Source: Hyphomicrobiales bacterium (lineage in GTDB: Bacteria; Pseudomonadota; Alphaproteobacteria; Rhizobiales; Xanthobacteraceae). Taken from it: a stretch of DNA of 64,000 nucleotides. The notes beneath the pieces were generated by a model. The model had not been told where the DNA came from. It made no database searches and saw nothing but the letters and a program-made list of their open reading frames with translations. Made by a program: the position numbers and the translations under genes. The first letter of the stretch is position 1. Each line of letters starts with the position of its first letter. The DNA lies in contig PNAI01000035.1 of NCBI GenBank assembly GCA_003169835.1, positions 99,367-163,366 of the forward strand. Direction: 5' to 3'. This document shows positions 10,489-20,797 of the stretch, piece by piece.

Positions 10489-11609
10489 TGGCGCAAGGCG
10501 CCCCGCCGCTGGTGGTGGTCGCCGCTGGTGGCACGGGCGGGCACTTGTTTCCCGCGGAAGCGCTGAGCGTTGCGCTCGCAAAACGCGGTGCGGTGATCGA
10601 TCTTGCTACCGACGAGCGCGCCACGCGCTACGGTACGACATTTCCCGCGCGCGCAACCCATGTGATTCCAAGCGCGACGTTTCGCGGGCGCGATCCCATT
10701 TCGCTTGCGCGCACCGTGTCGATGCTTGGCCTTGGCACGATCAAGGCGTGGATGCTGCTTGGCCGCTTGCGGCCTGCGGTCGTTATCGGATTTGGCGGCT
10801 ATCCGAGCATTCCGCCGGTCATGGCCGCGAGCTTGCGCGGCATTCCGACATTGATCCACGAACAAAACGGCGTCATGGGCCGTGCCAATAAGTTTTTAAG
10901 TTCGCGCGTGAGTGCCATCGCGACAAGTTTTCCCGGTGTGCTCAATGCAAGTCCCGCGCTCGCCGCCAAGGCGACAGCGACCGGAAATCCGGTGCGGCCG
11001 GCGGTCGTGGCGGCAGCAAAAATGCCTTATGCGCCGCCCGATGCTGGCGGGCCGATCAATCTCATCGTGTTCGGCGGTAGTCAGGGCGCTAGCGTCATGG
11101 CCGACATCGTGCCGGCGGCGCTTTCGAAGCTCGATGCGCGGCTGCGCGCGCGTTTGAAAATCGTGCAACAGGCGCGCGAGGAAGATTTCGAGCGCGTGCG
11201 CGCAGCCTACGCGCAAGCGCAGATCACGGCGGAGGTGGCGCGGTTCTTTCCCGATCTGCCGGCGCGCATTTCGGCCGCGCATCTGATCATCTCGCGCTCG
11301 GGCGCATCTACCGTTGCGGAACTTGCTGCCATCGGGCGGCCCTCCATCCTGGTGCCGTTGCCGCATGCGCTCGATCAGGACCAGCGCGCGAACGCCGGCG
11401 TGCTGGAGCGGGCGGGCGGGGCGATGCGCATCGAGCAGGCCGAATTCACCCCCGATCGCGTTGCCGCAGAGGTTAACGCGCTCGCCGCCAATTCCGCTAA
11501 GCTGGCTGCCATGGCGGCGGCGGCCAAGTCCGCGGGGGCGCTTGATGCCGCAGATCGCCTTGCCGATCTGGTATTGAAGGTTGCGGGTGTGATAACTCGA
11601 CCGCAGTAG
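10488..11609 (+). CDS. murG: Lipid II synthase MurG (UDP-GlcNAc transferase)
   Basis: MurG transfers GlcNAc from UDP-GlcNAc to lipid I, giving lipid II, at the inner face of the membrane. I placed the start at the ATG at 10488, overlapping the ftsW stop by one base, because the family N-terminus VVVAAGGTGGHLFPA follows 9 residues later. An earlier in-frame start at 10173 would lie inside ftsW. The 373-residue protein also shows HEQNGVMGRANKFL, FGGSQGA and the donor-site segment SRSGASTVAELAAIGRPS. Confidence 0.96.
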   Translation: MAQGAPPLVVVAAGGTGGHLFPAEALSVALAKRGAVIDLATDERATRYGTTFPARATHVIPSATFRGRDPISLARTVSMLGLGTIKAWMLLGRLRPAVVIGFGGYPSIPPVMAASLRGIPTLIHEQNGVMGRANKFLSSRVSAIATSFPGVLNASPALAAKATATGNPVRPAVVAAAKMPYAPPDAGGPINLIVFGGSQGASVMADIVPAALSKLDARLRARLKIVQQAREEDFERVRAAYAQAQITAEVARFFPDLPARISAAHLIISRSGASTVAELAAIGRPSILVPLPHALDQDQRANAGVLERAGGAMRIEQAEFTPDRVAAEVNALAANSAKLAAMAAAAKSAGALDAADRLADLVLKVAGVITRPQ

Positions 11610-11637
11610 TTCTTAGTAGCTCTTGGAGTTCATCGGC

Positions 11638-13041
11638 ATGAAACTGCCGCCGGAAATAGGCCCGATCCATTTCGTCGGCATCGGCGGCATCGGCATGAGC
11701 GGTATCGCCGAGGTGCTGATCAATCTCGGCTATACCGTGCAGGGCTCCGACACGTCCGACAACGCCAACGTCAAGCGGCTGCGCGACAAGGGGGCCAAGG
11801 TCACGGTCGGGCACGACGCCAAGCTGGTCGATGGCGCGGAAGTCGTGGTCGTCTCCTCCGCCATCAAGCGCGACAATCCTGAACTGGTCGCCGCGCGTAG
11901 CAAACGCCTGCCGGTGGTGCGGCGCGCGGAAATGCTCGCCGAACTCATGCGGCTCAAGAGCTGCGTTGCGGTCGCCGGCACCCACGGCAAGACCACCACG
12001 ACATCGCTGGTCGCGGCATTGCTCGACGCGGGCCACTTCGATCCGACCGTTATCAATGGCGGCATCATCAACGCCTACGGCACCAACGCGCGGCTGGGCG
12101 GCGGCGATTGGATGGTGGTGGAGGCCGATGAATCCGACGGCACGTTCCTAAAGCTGCCGGCCGACATCGCGATCGTCACCAACATCGACGCCGAGCATCT
12201 CGATCATTTCAAGACTTTCGCGGCGGTGCAGGTAGCGTTCCGCGCCTTTGTCGAGAATGTTCCATTCTATGGCTTTGCGGTGATGTGCACCGATCATCCG
12301 ATTGTGCAGCGCATGGTCGGCCGCATCGAGGACCGCCGCGTCATCACCTACGGCGAAAATCCGCAGGCCGACGTGCGTCTGGCCGATCTCGATCACGCCA
12401 ACGGCGGATCGCAATTTTCCGTTGTATTCCGCGATCGGGCGGGTGGAGCAGCGCATGTGGTCGACAAGCTCGCGCTGCCGATGCCTGGCCGACATAACGC
12501 GCTCAATGCCACGGCTGCAATCGCGGTGGCGCGCGAACTGGGCGTGAGTGATGAATTGATCCGCAAGGCGCTGGCCGCCTTCGGCGGGGTGCGGCGGCGT
12601 TTTACGCGCGCGGGCGAGTGGAACGGCGTTGCCATCATCGACGACTACGGCCATCACCCGGTCGAGATCGCTGCGGTGCTGCGCGCCGCACGTGAATCCA
12701 CTAAGGGCCATGTCATCGCGGTGGTGCAGCCGCATCGCTATACGCGGCTGCAATCTCTATTCGAGCCGTTCTCGACCTGCTTCAACGACGCCAATGCGGT
12801 GATCGTGGCGGATGTTTATCCTGCAGGTGAAGCGCCGATCCCGGGCGTCGATCGCGATTCACTGGTGGCCGCGGTGCGGGCGCGCGGGCATCGGCAGGTC
12901 ATTCCGCTGCCGGGGCCGAAGGATCTTGCCGGCATTGTGAAGGGGCTCGCGAAGCCGGGCGACTACGTCGTGTGCCTTGGTGCGGGCAACATCACGCAAT
13001 GGGCCTATGCGCTTGCGGGCGAGCTTAAGGCGCTTGGTTGA
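11638..13041 (+). CDS. murC: UDP-N-acetylmuramate--L-alanine ligase MurC
   Basis: MurC begins the stem peptide by adding L-alanine to UDP-MurNAc. The start is the ATG at 11638, with GGAG at 11625-11628 nine bases upstream; an in-frame TTG at 11623 would overlap that ribosome-binding site. The N-terminal [12 protein letters not shown] motif and the P-loop [10 protein letters not shown] from residue 114 are clear, as is the [11 protein letters not shown] segment. The protein has 467 residues. The gene follows murG by 28 bases and overlaps murB by one base. Confidence 0.97.
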   Translation: MKLPPEIGPIHFVGIGGIGMSGIAEVLINLGYTVQGSDTSDNANVKRLRDKGAKVTVGHDAKLVDGAEVVVVSSAIKRDNPELVAARSKRLPVVRRAEMLAELMRLKSCVAVAGTHGKTTTTSLVAALLDAGHFDPTVINGGIINAYGTNARLGGGDWMVVEADESDGTFLKLPADIAIVTNIDAEHLDHFKTFAAVQVAFRAFVENVPFYGFAVMCTDHPIVQRMVGRIEDRRVITYGENPQADVRLADLDHANGGSQFSVVFRDRAGGAAHVVDKLALPMPGRHNALNATAAIAVARELGVSDELIRKALAAFGGVRRRFTRAGEWNGVAIIDDYGHHPVEIAAVLRAARESTKGHVIAVVQPHRYTRLQSLFEPFSTCFNDANAVIVADVYPAGEAPIPGVDRDSLVAAVRARGHRQVIPLPGPKDLAGIVKGLAKPGDYVVCLGAGNITQWAYALAGELKALG

Positions 13042-13961
13042 TGGCTTTTCCCGATATGGTTCCCGCTCTGCGGGCGCAAATGTCTAAACTGCGCGGGCGG
13101 CTGCTACCGAACCAGCCGCTCGCAGAACTCACCTGGTTTCGCGTCGGCGGGCCGGCACAGGTGTTGTTTATGCCCGAGGATGACGCGGATCTGGCCTATT
13201 TCCTCGGTGTGTTGCCGACCGACGTTGCGGTCACGGCGGTGGGGCTCGGTTCCAATCTGATCGTGCGCGATGGTGGCGTGCCGGGCGTGGTGGTGCGGCT
13301 CGGCCGGGGCTTCAACGAGATCAAGGTCGAGGGTACGCGCGTGCGTGCGGGATGCGGGGTGCCCGACGTGAAGGTCGCGCGCGCGGCGCAGGAGGCCGGC
13401 ATCGCGGGATTATCGTTCCTGCGCGGGATTCCTGGCGCGATCGGCGGGGCGCTGCGCATGAACGGCGGCGCCTACGGGCGCGAGACCAAGGATGCATTGG
13501 AGTCCGCGCGTGCGGTCGACCGGCGCGGCAATATCCGCGTGCTATCGAACGCCGAGATGGGATTCCATTACCGTCACACGGACGCCCCGGAGGATTTAAT
13601 TTTCACACAAGCGACGTTCGTGGGTACGACGGGAGATCGCACTGTGATCGCGGCCGAGATGGACAAGATCACGGAAGCGCGCGAAGCGACGCAGCCGATC
13701 AAGAGCCGAACCGGCGGTTCCACTTTCAAGAATCCGCCGGGCCAAAAAGCCTGGCAATTGATCGACGCTGCCGGTTGCCGCGGCCTCAAGGTGGGGCAGG
13801 CGCAGGTGTCTGAGATGCACTGCAATTTCCTGATCAATCTCGGCGGCTCCACGGCGGCCGATATCGAGAACCTGGGCGAAACCGTGCGCGAGCGAGTCAA
13901 AGCCGCGTCCGGAACGACTCTGGAATGGGAAATCAAGCGGATCGGGACTCCCGCCGGCTGA
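13041..13961 (+). CDS. murB: UDP-N-acetylenolpyruvoylglucosamine reductase MurB
   Basis: MurB is the FAD-dependent reductase that converts UDP-GlcNAc-enolpyruvate to UDP-MurNAc with NADPH. The 306-residue type I enzyme shows [26 protein letters not shown] and [18 protein letters not shown]. The [10 protein letters not shown] segment contains the serine that protonates the intermediate. The ATG at 13041 overlaps the murC stop by one base; a TTG one codon earlier is less likely. A 143-base gap follows before the next gene, unusually large for this cluster. Confidence 0.96.
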   Translation: MAFPDMVPALRAQMSKLRGRLLPNQPLAELTWFRVGGPAQVLFMPEDDADLAYFLGVLPTDVAVTAVGLGSNLIVRDGGVPGVVVRLGRGFNEIKVEGTRVRAGCGVPDVKVARAAQEAGIAGLSFLRGIPGAIGGALRMNGGAYGRETKDALESARAVDRRGNIRVLSNAEMGFHYRHTDAPEDLIFTQATFVGTTGDRTVIAAEMDKITEAREATQPIKSRTGGSTFKNPPGQKAWQLIDAAGCRGLKVGQAQVSEMHCNFLINLGGSTAADIENLGETVRERVKAASGTTLEWEIKRIGTPAG

Positions 13962-14104
13962 TTTTTTCAAATCCCCTGCCGCAATCTGAGTCTTTTTTGT
14001 CACGCCCCGCGGCCTTTTGAATCACGTACTACTCCATGACTCCGAGGTGGATTCACCTTCGCCCGCAACGGCGTTAGGTTGAACGCTGATTCGCGGAGGG
14101 GTGA

Positions 14105-15313
14105 TTGGCTGCGAAGAATGACCCAATCCTGGTGATTGGCGGCGGACTCGGAGGAGCCGCGGTCGCACTTGCGCTCGGGCGTAAGGGATTTTCCGTACGC
14201 GTGCTGGAACAGGCGCGGGAATTCGGCGTCATCGGCTACGGCATCCAGCTCGGGCCCAATGTGTTCTCGATGTTCGACCGGCTCGGTGTCGCCGACGCCG
14301 TGCTGGCGAAGGCGATCACGCCGAAAGCGATTCTGATGATCGACTCCATCGATGCCGGAGAGATTGTGCGCATTCCGACGGGGGCGTCGTTTCGCTCGCG
14401 TTTCAAGCGCCCCTACATCGTGATCCATCGCGTCGATCTGCATCGCATTCTGCTCGATGCCTGCAAGGCGCTTTCCAATGTCGAACTGGTACCCTCGACC
14501 TCCGCCGAATATTACGAAAACCATGACGATCACGTCAGCGTTCGCACCAACGACAATCACTCAATCAAAGGCGTGGCGGTGATCGGCGCTGATGGACTGC
14601 GCTCGACGGTGCGTGCGCAGATGCTGAGCGAAGGCGAGCCGCGCACAATCGGATACGTGGCGCATCGCACGATTGTTGCCATGAAAGATGTGCGGGCCGA
14701 CGTGCCTCGCAGCGAAGTTGTGCTGTGGTCGGGGCCGGGTTTCCACATCGTGCACTATCCGTTGCGGGGCGGCGAGTTGTTCAACATCGTCGCGGTTTTT
14801 CGTACCTCGACCTACAGCGAGAAGGGCGATGCCGCGGCCTATCGCGCGGAACTCGACCATACCTATCGCGACTCGCACCCCGCCATGAAATCCTTACTCG
14901 CGATGCTGGATCTCGAGCGGCGCTGGGTGATTTCCGACCGCGATCCGGTCCGGCACTGGAGCAAGGGACGCGTCACGCTGCTGGGCGATGCCGCGCATCC
15001 GACGTTGCAGACACTTGCTCAGGGAGCCTGCATGGCGATTGAAGACGCCGTGTGCCTGGCCGAATTGATCGGCCTTGCAAATGGCGATTTCGCACGCGCG
15101 TTCCGTCAGTACGAGAGCGCACGCTACTTGCGCACCGCGCGCGTGCAATTGGAGTCGCGCTATCTGTGGGACAATTTTTATCACCTTGGCGGCATCGAGC
15201 GCGAAGTCGCGCGGGCGGCCTGGGCGGAATGTGGCGAGGCGCAAATATTCGAGTGCCTGGCGTGGCTGTACGACGGTTTTCCGCTGCCTGACCGGCTCTC
15301 GGAGGCGGCATGA
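14105..15313 (+). CDS. FAD-dependent aromatic-ring monooxygenase inserted in the dcw cluster
   Basis: The 402-residue protein is a class A flavoprotein monooxygenase. It has the FAD-binding GGGLGGAAVALALG fold at the N-terminus, the DG motif in GADGLRSTVR, and the GD motif in LLGDAAHPTLQTLAQGACMA. The closest families I recall are 3-hydroxybenzoate 6-hydroxylase and salicylate 1-hydroxylase; the substrate cannot be fixed by eye. I chose the TTG start at 14105 because GGAGGGG lies just upstream and the nucleotide-binding strand follows at once. The gene has no evident role in wall synthesis, yet it lies between murB and ddl and overlaps ddl by 4 bases, so it probably shares transcription and translation coupling with the cell-wall genes. 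Confidence 0.88.
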   Translation: MAAKNDPILVIGGGLGGAAVALALGRKGFSVRVLEQAREFGVIGYGIQLGPNVFSMFDRLGVADAVLAKAITPKAILMIDSIDAGEIVRIPTGASFRSRFKRPYIVIHRVDLHRILLDACKALSNVELVPSTSAEYYENHDDHVSVRTNDNHSIKGVAVIGADGLRSTVRAQMLSEGEPRTIGYVAHRTIVAMKDVRADVPRSEVVLWSGPGFHIVHYPLRGGELFNIVAVFRTSTYSEKGDAAAYRAELDHTYRDSHPAMKSLLAMLDLERRWVISDRDPVRHWSKGRVTLLGDAAHPTLQTLAQGACMAIEDAVCLAELIGLANGDFARAFRQYESARYLRTARVQLESRYLWDNFYHLGGIEREVARAAWAECGEAQIFECLAWLYDGFPLPDRLSEAA

Positions 15314-16230
15314 GCAAGCATGTCGCGGTTCTCATGGGCGGGTGGTCGGCGGAACGCGATGTGTCGTTGCGCTCAGGCAAGGCCTGCGCGGACGCGCTCG
15401 AACGAAAGGGTTATCGGGTCAGCCGGGTCGATGTCGGGCGTGATATCGCAGTCGTGCTGGGCACGCTCAAGCCGGACGCGGCGCTCAATGTGCTGCATGG
15501 CCGGCCGGGCGAAGACGGCACCTTGCAGGGTATTCTGGAGATCGCCGCGATCCCCTACACCCACTCAGGCGTGCTGTCCTCATCGCTCGCCATGCAAAAG
15601 GACCTCGCCAAGGTGGTGATGCATGCCGCGGGGGTGCCGGTGCCGGAAGGCAAGGTCGTCTCGCGCTTTGAGGCCGCAAAGACTCACGTTTTGCAGCGCC
15701 CCTATGTGATCAAGCCGATCGCCGAGGGATCGAGCGTCGGGGTCTTCATCGTCACCGAGAAGCACGCCCATCCCCCGCAGGAATTGACCCGTCCTGATTG
15801 GACTTTCGGCGAACAGGTGCTTGTCGAGCGCTTCATCCCCGGCAAGGAGCTGACCTGCGCGGTGATGGGCGATCGCGCTTTGGATGTGATCGAAATCGTC
15901 CCGACCACGCAGTTCTACGACTACGAGGCCAAGTACGCTCCCGGGGGGTCAAAACATCTCCTACCGGCGCCAATTTTACCAATTGTTTACCAAGAGGTCC
16001 GCAGACTGGCGCTGGCGGCGCATCGTGCGCTCGGCTGCCGAGGCGTGAGCCGTGCTGACTTCCGCTACGACGATCGCAGCGCGGGGACGGAGGGGCTGGC
16101 CTGTCTCGAGGTCAACACGCAGCCCGGTATGACCGAAACTTCGCTTGTGCCCGAACTCGCAGCGCATGCGGGCATGTCTTTTGAAGAGCTGGTGCAATGG
16201 ATGGTCGAGGACGCCTCGCTAAACCGCTGA
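15310..16230 (+). CDS. ddl: D-alanine--D-alanine ligase
   Basis: Ddl makes the D-Ala-D-Ala dipeptide used by MurF. The 306-residue ATP-grasp enzyme starts with VAVLMGGWSAERDVSL, the family N-terminus. It continues with LNVLHGRPGEDGTLQGIL and the ATP-binding PYVIKPIAEGSSVGVF, and ends with ADFRYDD and EVNTQPGMTETSLVPE, which carry metal ligands. The start overlaps the stop of the preceding monooxygenase gene (ATGA). In related genomes ddl directly follows murB; here one gene intervenes. Confidence 0.96.
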   Translation: MSKHVAVLMGGWSAERDVSLRSGKACADALERKGYRVSRVDVGRDIAVVLGTLKPDAALNVLHGRPGEDGTLQGILEIAAIPYTHSGVLSSSLAMQKDLAKVVMHAAGVPVPEGKVVSRFEAAKTHVLQRPYVIKPIAEGSSVGVFIVTEKHAHPPQELTRPDWTFGEQVLVERFIPGKELTCAVMGDRALDVIEIVPTTQFYDYEAKYAPGGSKHLLPAPILPIVYQEVRRLALAAHRALGCRGVSRADFRYDDRSAGTEGLACLEVNTQPGMTETSLVPELAAHAGMSFEELVQWMVEDASLNR

Positions 16231-16235
16231 ACGAC

Positions 16236-17147
16236 ATGCGCGCACGCGCACGTCGTCGCGCAGCCGATCTTACGATCGGCTGGCAGCGAACATTGCGGCG
16301 TTGGATGAAGCCGGTGGTCGACCTGCGGCTGCCGCGCGGATTGGGCGTCGCGGGGACGACGCTATTTCTGTTCGCGAGCGCGGGCTACGGCGTCGTCTGC
16401 GGGGACCTTGGTCCGGTCATCGCGGAAGAGTTCAGAGATTTGCGCGACGCCACCGCCAATGCATCGGGATTCCGCCTCACGTCGATCTCGCTCGCTGGCC
16501 AGCATCAGGTCACGCGCGATGAAATTTTTACCGCTGTGGGCGTCAGCGCGCGCAGCTCGCTGCTGTTCCTCAATGCCGCTGCCGCACGCGCTAGTCTCAA
16601 GGCAAATCCTTGGATCGCGGAAGCCGACGTGTCCAAGTTTTATCCGGGGCGATTGCACATCGCGATCACCGAGCGCAAAGCCTTTGCGCTTTGGCAGAAG
16701 GACCGCAAGATTTCGGTGATCGCCGAGGACGGCATCGTGCTTGAATCCTATCGCACGGCGGAATTCTCGTCGCTGCCGCTGGTGGTTGGAATTGGCGCCG
16801 AACGAAAAGCGCGCGAACTGCTGGCGCTGATCGACAAATATCCAACTGTGCGCTCGCAGCTTTATGCGTCCGTACTGATCGCGGAGCGGCGCTGGAGCCT
16901 CAGTCTCAAGAACGGCATCGAAGTGAAGCTGCCGGAGTCAGGGATCGAGCGCGCACTCGACACGCTCGTCGAGCTCGACCGCGACAAGAAGCTGCTCTCG
17001 CGCGACATCGTCGCGATCGATCTGCGGCTGCCCGACCGGGTGACCGTGAAGCTTTCGGAAGAGGCGGCGCAAATGCGCGAGGACGCGCTGCGCGAGCAGG
17101 AAAAATTGAGCAACAGCAAGAAGTCTAAGCGCAAGGGCGACGCATGA
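16236..17147 (+). CDS. ftsQ: Cell division protein FtsQ
   Basis: FtsQ is a bitopic membrane protein that recruits FtsL/FtsB and later proteins to the division site. The sequence has a basic cytoplasmic tail, a hydrophobic segment at about residues 32-55, a POTRA-like domain starting around SISLAGQHQVTRDEIFTAVG, and the FtsQ beta domain with KANPWIAEADVSKFYP. I prefer the ATG at 16236, 5 bases after the ddl stop. An in-frame ATG at 16197 would overlap ddl by 34 bases and cannot be excluded. The end overlaps ftsA by 4 bases. Confidence 0.93.
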   Translation: MRARARRRAADLTIGWQRTLRRWMKPVVDLRLPRGLGVAGTTLFLFASAGYGVVCGDLGPVIAEEFRDLRDATANASGFRLTSISLAGQHQVTRDEIFTAVGVSARSSLLFLNAAAARASLKANPWIAEADVSKFYPGRLHIAITERKAFALWQKDRKISVIAEDGIVLESYRTAEFSSLPLVVGIGAERKARELLALIDKYPTVRSQLYASVLIAERRWSLSLKNGIEVKLPESGIERALDTLVELDRDKKLLSRDIVAIDLRLPDRVTVKLSEEAAQMREDALREQEKLSNSKKSKRKGDA

Positions 17148-18463
17148 GCCTGCATTACGGTCTCACGCCGAAGATGAAACCGGTGTCGCCGCGCCGGGCC
17201 GCGATCGTTGCTGTCCTCGACATCGGCACGAGCAAAGTCGTCTGCCTGATTGCACGACTGCGTCCGGCTCCGCCGCAAAACGTGCTGCGCCGGCGTAGCC
17301 ACGGCATCGAGATTCTCGGCATCGGGCATACGGGTGCCGCCGGCATCAAAAGTGGAACGGTGGTCAATCTCGGCGAGGCCGAGGAGGTGGTGCGCCACGC
17401 TGTCGATCTCGCGGAACGTTCGGCATCGGTTCAGCTTGAGTCGGTCGTGCTGGCGGTTTCGGCCGGACGGCTTGCCAGCGAACTTTATGCGGCGAGCGTC
17501 AATATCGCCGGATCGACCATTACAGAGGGCGATATTTCGCGCGTGCTCGCGGCCGGCAGCCGGCATTCGGTGCGCGAGGGTCGCATCGCGCTGCATTCAT
17601 TGCCGATTGGGTATGCCATCGATGGCGTGCGCGGGATCGGCGAGCCGCGTGGCATGCTGGCGCGCCAGTTTGCCGTCGATATGCACGCGGTCACCGCCGA
17701 TGCGGCGGCGATGCGCAATCTCATGCTGGTGGTCGAGCGCTGTCATCTCACGGTCGAGACCATGGTGGCAGCGCCCTACGTCGCAGGTCTTGCGGTGCTC
17801 GCCGACGACGAGGCCGATCTTGGCGCGGCGCTTATCGACATGGGCGCGGGCACGACCACGACCGCGGTGTTCTCGGGCGGCCGCTTCATTCATGCGGACA
17901 GCTTCGCGGTCGGCGGAATGCACGTCACGATGGATCTCGCGCGCGGCCTGAACACGCGCATCGCTCATGCCGAGCGGATCAAGACGCTCTACGGCAGCGT
18001 GCTCTCGGGCGGATCGGACGAACGCGACATGATCGCAGTGCCGCCGGTGAGCGACGATGAACGCGAGCCGCCGCAGTTTGTTTCGCGCGCGCGGCTAGTG
18101 CGCATCATCAAGCCGCGGGTCGAGGAGATTCTCGAACTGTTGCGAGATCGGCTTGCGGCCTCGCCGTTCCAGGCCGAGCCGCGTGCGCAGATCGTTCTGA
18201 CGGGCGGCGCGAGCCAGCTCACCGGATTGGCCGAACTCGCCGGGCGCATTCTGGGTAGGCCGGTGCGGATCGGGCGGCCGCTGGGCGTGTCGGGTCTGCC
18301 GGACGCTGCCAAGGGTCCGGCCTTCGCGGTTTCAACGGGACTCCTGGTTTATCCGCAGACCGCACATCTCGAACATTTCGAACCGCGGCGAACGCGGCAT
18401 CTTATGACAGGGACGGGTTATGTCGCTCGGGTCGGGCGATGGCTTCGTGAGGGCTTCGGATGA
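17144..18463 (+). CDS. ftsA: Cell division protein FtsA
   Basis: FtsA is the actin-like ATPase that tethers FtsZ to the membrane and links it to the divisome. The 439-residue protein has the phosphate-1 motif AVLDIGTSKVVCLIA near residue 25, the phosphate-2 segment IDMGAGTTTTAVF and the adenosine-motif region VLTGGASQLTGL. The C-terminus ends with a basic and hydrophobic stretch (VARVGRWLREGFG) fitting the membrane-targeting amphipathic helix. Its start overlaps ftsQ in ATGA fashion, and 94 bases separate it from ftsZ. Confidence 0.96.
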   Translation: MSLHYGLTPKMKPVSPRRAAIVAVLDIGTSKVVCLIARLRPAPPQNVLRRRSHGIEILGIGHTGAAGIKSGTVVNLGEAEEVVRHAVDLAERSASVQLESVVLAVSAGRLASELYAASVNIAGSTITEGDISRVLAAGSRHSVREGRIALHSLPIGYAIDGVRGIGEPRGMLARQFAVDMHAVTADAAAMRNLMLVVERCHLTVETMVAAPYVAGLAVLADDEADLGAALIDMGAGTTTTAVFSGGRFIHADSFAVGGMHVTMDLARGLNTRIAHAERIKTLYGSVLSGGSDERDMIAVPPVSDDEREPPQFVSRARLVRIIKPRVEEILELLRDRLAASPFQAEPRAQIVLTGGASQLTGLAELAGRILGRPVRIGRPLGVSGLPDAAKGPAFAVSTGLLVYPQTAHLEHFEPRRTRHLMTGTGYVARVGRWLREGFG

Positions 18464-18557
18464 TTACGAAACAAATTCACACCTTTCACCCCATAGCCGG
18501 TAGCGGACCGGCGCTACTCGGCGGCGTAGGCAACGTCCGCCCAAGCAAGAGGACCAC

Positions 18558-20288
18558 ATGAGCATCAATCTGAAGATCCCCGACATCCGGGAACTCAAGC
18601 CGCGGATCACGGTATTCGGCGTCGGAGGTGCTGGCGGCAATGCCGTCAACAACATGATCTCCGCCGGGCTATTGGGGGTCGATTTTGTCGTCGCCAATAC
18701 CGATGCCCAGGCGCTCACCATGTCCAAGGCGGAACGCATCGTCCAAATGGGCGTGCAGGTCACCGAAGGACTTGGCGCGGGATCGCAGCCCGAAGTCGGG
18801 CGCGCGGCCGCCGAGGAGGTGATCGATGAAATCCGCGATCATCTGACCGGCGCGCATATGGTGTTCGTCACGGCGGGCATGGGCGGCGGCACCGGCACGG
18901 GAGCCGCACCGGTCATCGCCAAGGTCGCGCGCGAGCTCGGCATCCTCACGGTCGGCGTGGTCACCAAGCCGTTCCATTTCGAGGGCCAGCGCCGCATGCG
19001 CTTTGCCGAAGCGGGCATTGCCGAGCTGCAAAAATGCGTCGATACCCAGATCATCATCCCGAACCAGAATCTGTTCCGGGTGGCGAACGAGAAGACGACC
19101 TTCGCCGATGCCTTCGCCATGGCCGACCAGGTGCTCTATTCGGGTGTGGCCTGCATCACCGACCTGATGGTGAAGGAGGGGCTCATCAACCTCGACTTCG
19201 CCGACGTGCGTGCGGTCATGCGCGAAATGGGCAAGGCGATGATGGGGACGGGCGAAGCTGATGGCGAGAAGCGCGCATTGCGCGCCGCCGAAGCCGCGAT
19301 CTCGAACCCGCTAATCGACGACGTGTCGATGAAGGGCGCGCGTGGCCTGCTGATTTCGATCAGCGGCGGCAAGGACCTCACGCTCTACGAGGTCGACGAA
19401 GCCGCCACCCGCATTCGCGAAGAGGTGGACCAGGAGGCCAATATCATCGTCGGAGCGACCTTCGACGAAGGCCTCGATGGTGTCATCCGCGTTTCGGTCG
19501 TGGCCACCGGCATCGATCATATCGCGACATCGGTTCGTCCCGTGGCGACGGAGTCGCGGTTGGCCGAGCTGACCAATCGGCTCAAGGCCGACAGCCAGCG
19601 GCTGACCGAGCGCATCGAACGTTCCGATGCGCCCGCGCGCACGCCTGCGACCGCTCAACAAAGGCCGTCGCAAGCGGCGATCGATCAGGCCGCGACCGCA
19701 GCCGTTGCGGCGGCCGTGTTGTCGCCAAGTGCGATGGAAGAGGTGACGTTCCGGCCGATCCCGCCGAAACCTTCGCTGTTCATGGAGCCGGCTACACCTG
19801 CGCCGACAGCGCTGGAGACGCCTGCGGTTTTCATTCCGCCGCAGCCGGAGCGGGTTGAGAACCGCGGTCCGCGAATGCCGCGCATCGACGAATTGCCGAT
19901 GCCAGCGCAGAATGAGATCCGCGCGCAGCGCGGCGAGCTAACTGAAGAGCTTCCGGAAAAGCGGCACATGACTTTGCTGCAAAGACTTGCTGCGGTCGGG
20001 CTTGGCCGCCGCGAGGGTGACGACAAGGCACCGCAAGTGCCGCTCCAACCGGCTCGGCAGATTCCGCAATACATGAATCCGCTGCCGCCACGTCAGCAGC
20101 AGCCGATGCAACCGCAGATGCAACCGCAGCCGCAGTTCCAAGATCGTGCGGTGGCTCCGGTCTCCGACTATGCCAAGCGGCCGGCGCCACAGGGTCTTGA
20201 CGTGCACGGGCGGCAAGCGCCGGCGCTCAAACCTGTCGATGACGATCAGCTCGACATACCAGCCTTCCTGCGCCGGCAAGCGAACTGA
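18558..20288 (+). CDS. ftsZ: Cell division protein FtsZ
   Basis: FtsZ is the tubulin-like GTPase that forms the Z ring. The GTP-binding GGGTGTG motif is at residues 109-115, and the T7-loop region is intact. The 576-residue length is longer than E. coli FtsZ because a disordered linker of roughly 240 residues, rich in Pro, Ala and Gln, separates the GTPase from the conserved tail [12 protein letters not shown], which should bind FtsA and other partners. Long linkers are normal in alphaproteobacteria. The start has an AGAGGA ribosome-binding site, and a strong terminator lies 35 bases after the stop. Confidence 0.97.
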   Translation: MSINLKIPDIRELKPRITVFGVGGAGGNAVNNMISAGLLGVDFVVANTDAQALTMSKAERIVQMGVQVTEGLGAGSQPEVGRAAAEEVIDEIRDHLTGAHMVFVTAGMGGGTGTGAAPVIAKVARELGILTVGVVTKPFHFEGQRRMRFAEAGIAELQKCVDTQIIIPNQNLFRVANEKTTFADAFAMADQVLYSGVACITDLMVKEGLINLDFADVRAVMREMGKAMMGTGEADGEKRALRAAEAAISNPLIDDVSMKGARGLLISISGGKDLTLYEVDEAATRIREEVDQEANIIVGATFDEGLDGVIRVSVVATGIDHIATSVRPVATESRLAELTNRLKADSQRLTERIERSDAPARTPATAQQRPSQAAIDQAATAAVAAAVLSPSAMEEVTFRPIPPKPSLFMEPATPAPTALETPAVFIPPQPERVENRGPRMPRIDELPMPAQNEIRAQRGELTEELPEKRHMTLLQRLAAVGLGRREGDDKAPQVPLQPARQIPQYMNPLPPRQQQPMQPQMQPQPQFQDRAVAPVSDYAKRPAPQGLDVHGRQAPALKPVDDDQLDIPAFLRRQAN

Positions 20289-20323
20289 CAATGTCGGGAG
20301 CAGTGACTAACTTTTAATCGCCC

Positions 20324-20360
20324 AATGGGTCTCGGCCGGACTGGCCGGGGCCCATTTTGT
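20324..20360 (+). terminator. Rho-independent terminator after ftsZ
   Basis: A 14-bp stem (20324-20337 paired with 20343-20356, two G-U wobbles) with a 5-base loop is followed by a T-rich stretch. It sits 35 bases after the ftsZ stop and probably ends the dcw transcript. Confidence 0.8.
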
Positions 20361-20551
20361 TTTGCGTAAAATCCATACCGGAATGCCGTTTCAGCGTTTA
20401 AATTCGTTAACTTTAAAAATCATTTGGTATTTCCGTTCGAATCTCTGTGAAATGGGTAATGTTGCTTGAGTTTGTTGTCCCGAGGGCTGCAAAGTCAGCC
20501 ATTTTCCGCGTGTTTTACGCGTTTCCGTATCCTGGCGTTGATGGTATTTTC

Positions 20552-20570
20552 GGCCGCTTTGCGGCCTTTT
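20552..20570 (+). terminator. Short GC hairpin with T-run
   Basis: GGCCGC, TTT and GCGGCC form a perfect 6-bp stem with a 3-base loop, followed by TTTT. T-rich sequence lies on both sides, so it could act in either direction. It may be a second terminator or an attenuator ahead of lpxC. Confidence 0.5.
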
Positions 20571-20797
20571 GGAGGTAACATTCAGTAAGAAAGCGTGAGT
20601 TGGCGAGGTCTACATGTAGAGAGTAGGATGTTGACAGTTATGGGGTTTCCGCTGGGGGAACGGCGGGGGGAGACGGGTAGTCCGTGGGGCATCATCCTCC
20701 GACGTTTGCGGCGAAAACGAGACCCCGAGCGTATCGGGCGACACACAATGTTGCGTTGTGGTTTGTGTGTCCTCGTGAGTGAGCCCGCGGAGCGACT

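Larger units (their letters stand above)
20289..20797. other. Intergenic region between ftsZ and lpxC
   Basis: This 509-base gap holds the ftsZ terminator at 20324-20360 and a second hairpin at 20552-20570. The middle is AT-richer than its surroundings and contains repeated TTAA sequences near 20398-20416. The lpxC promoter probably lies in the last 200 bases. A 68-codon frame from 20595 is open but has no supporting features, so I do not call it. Confidence 0.5.
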
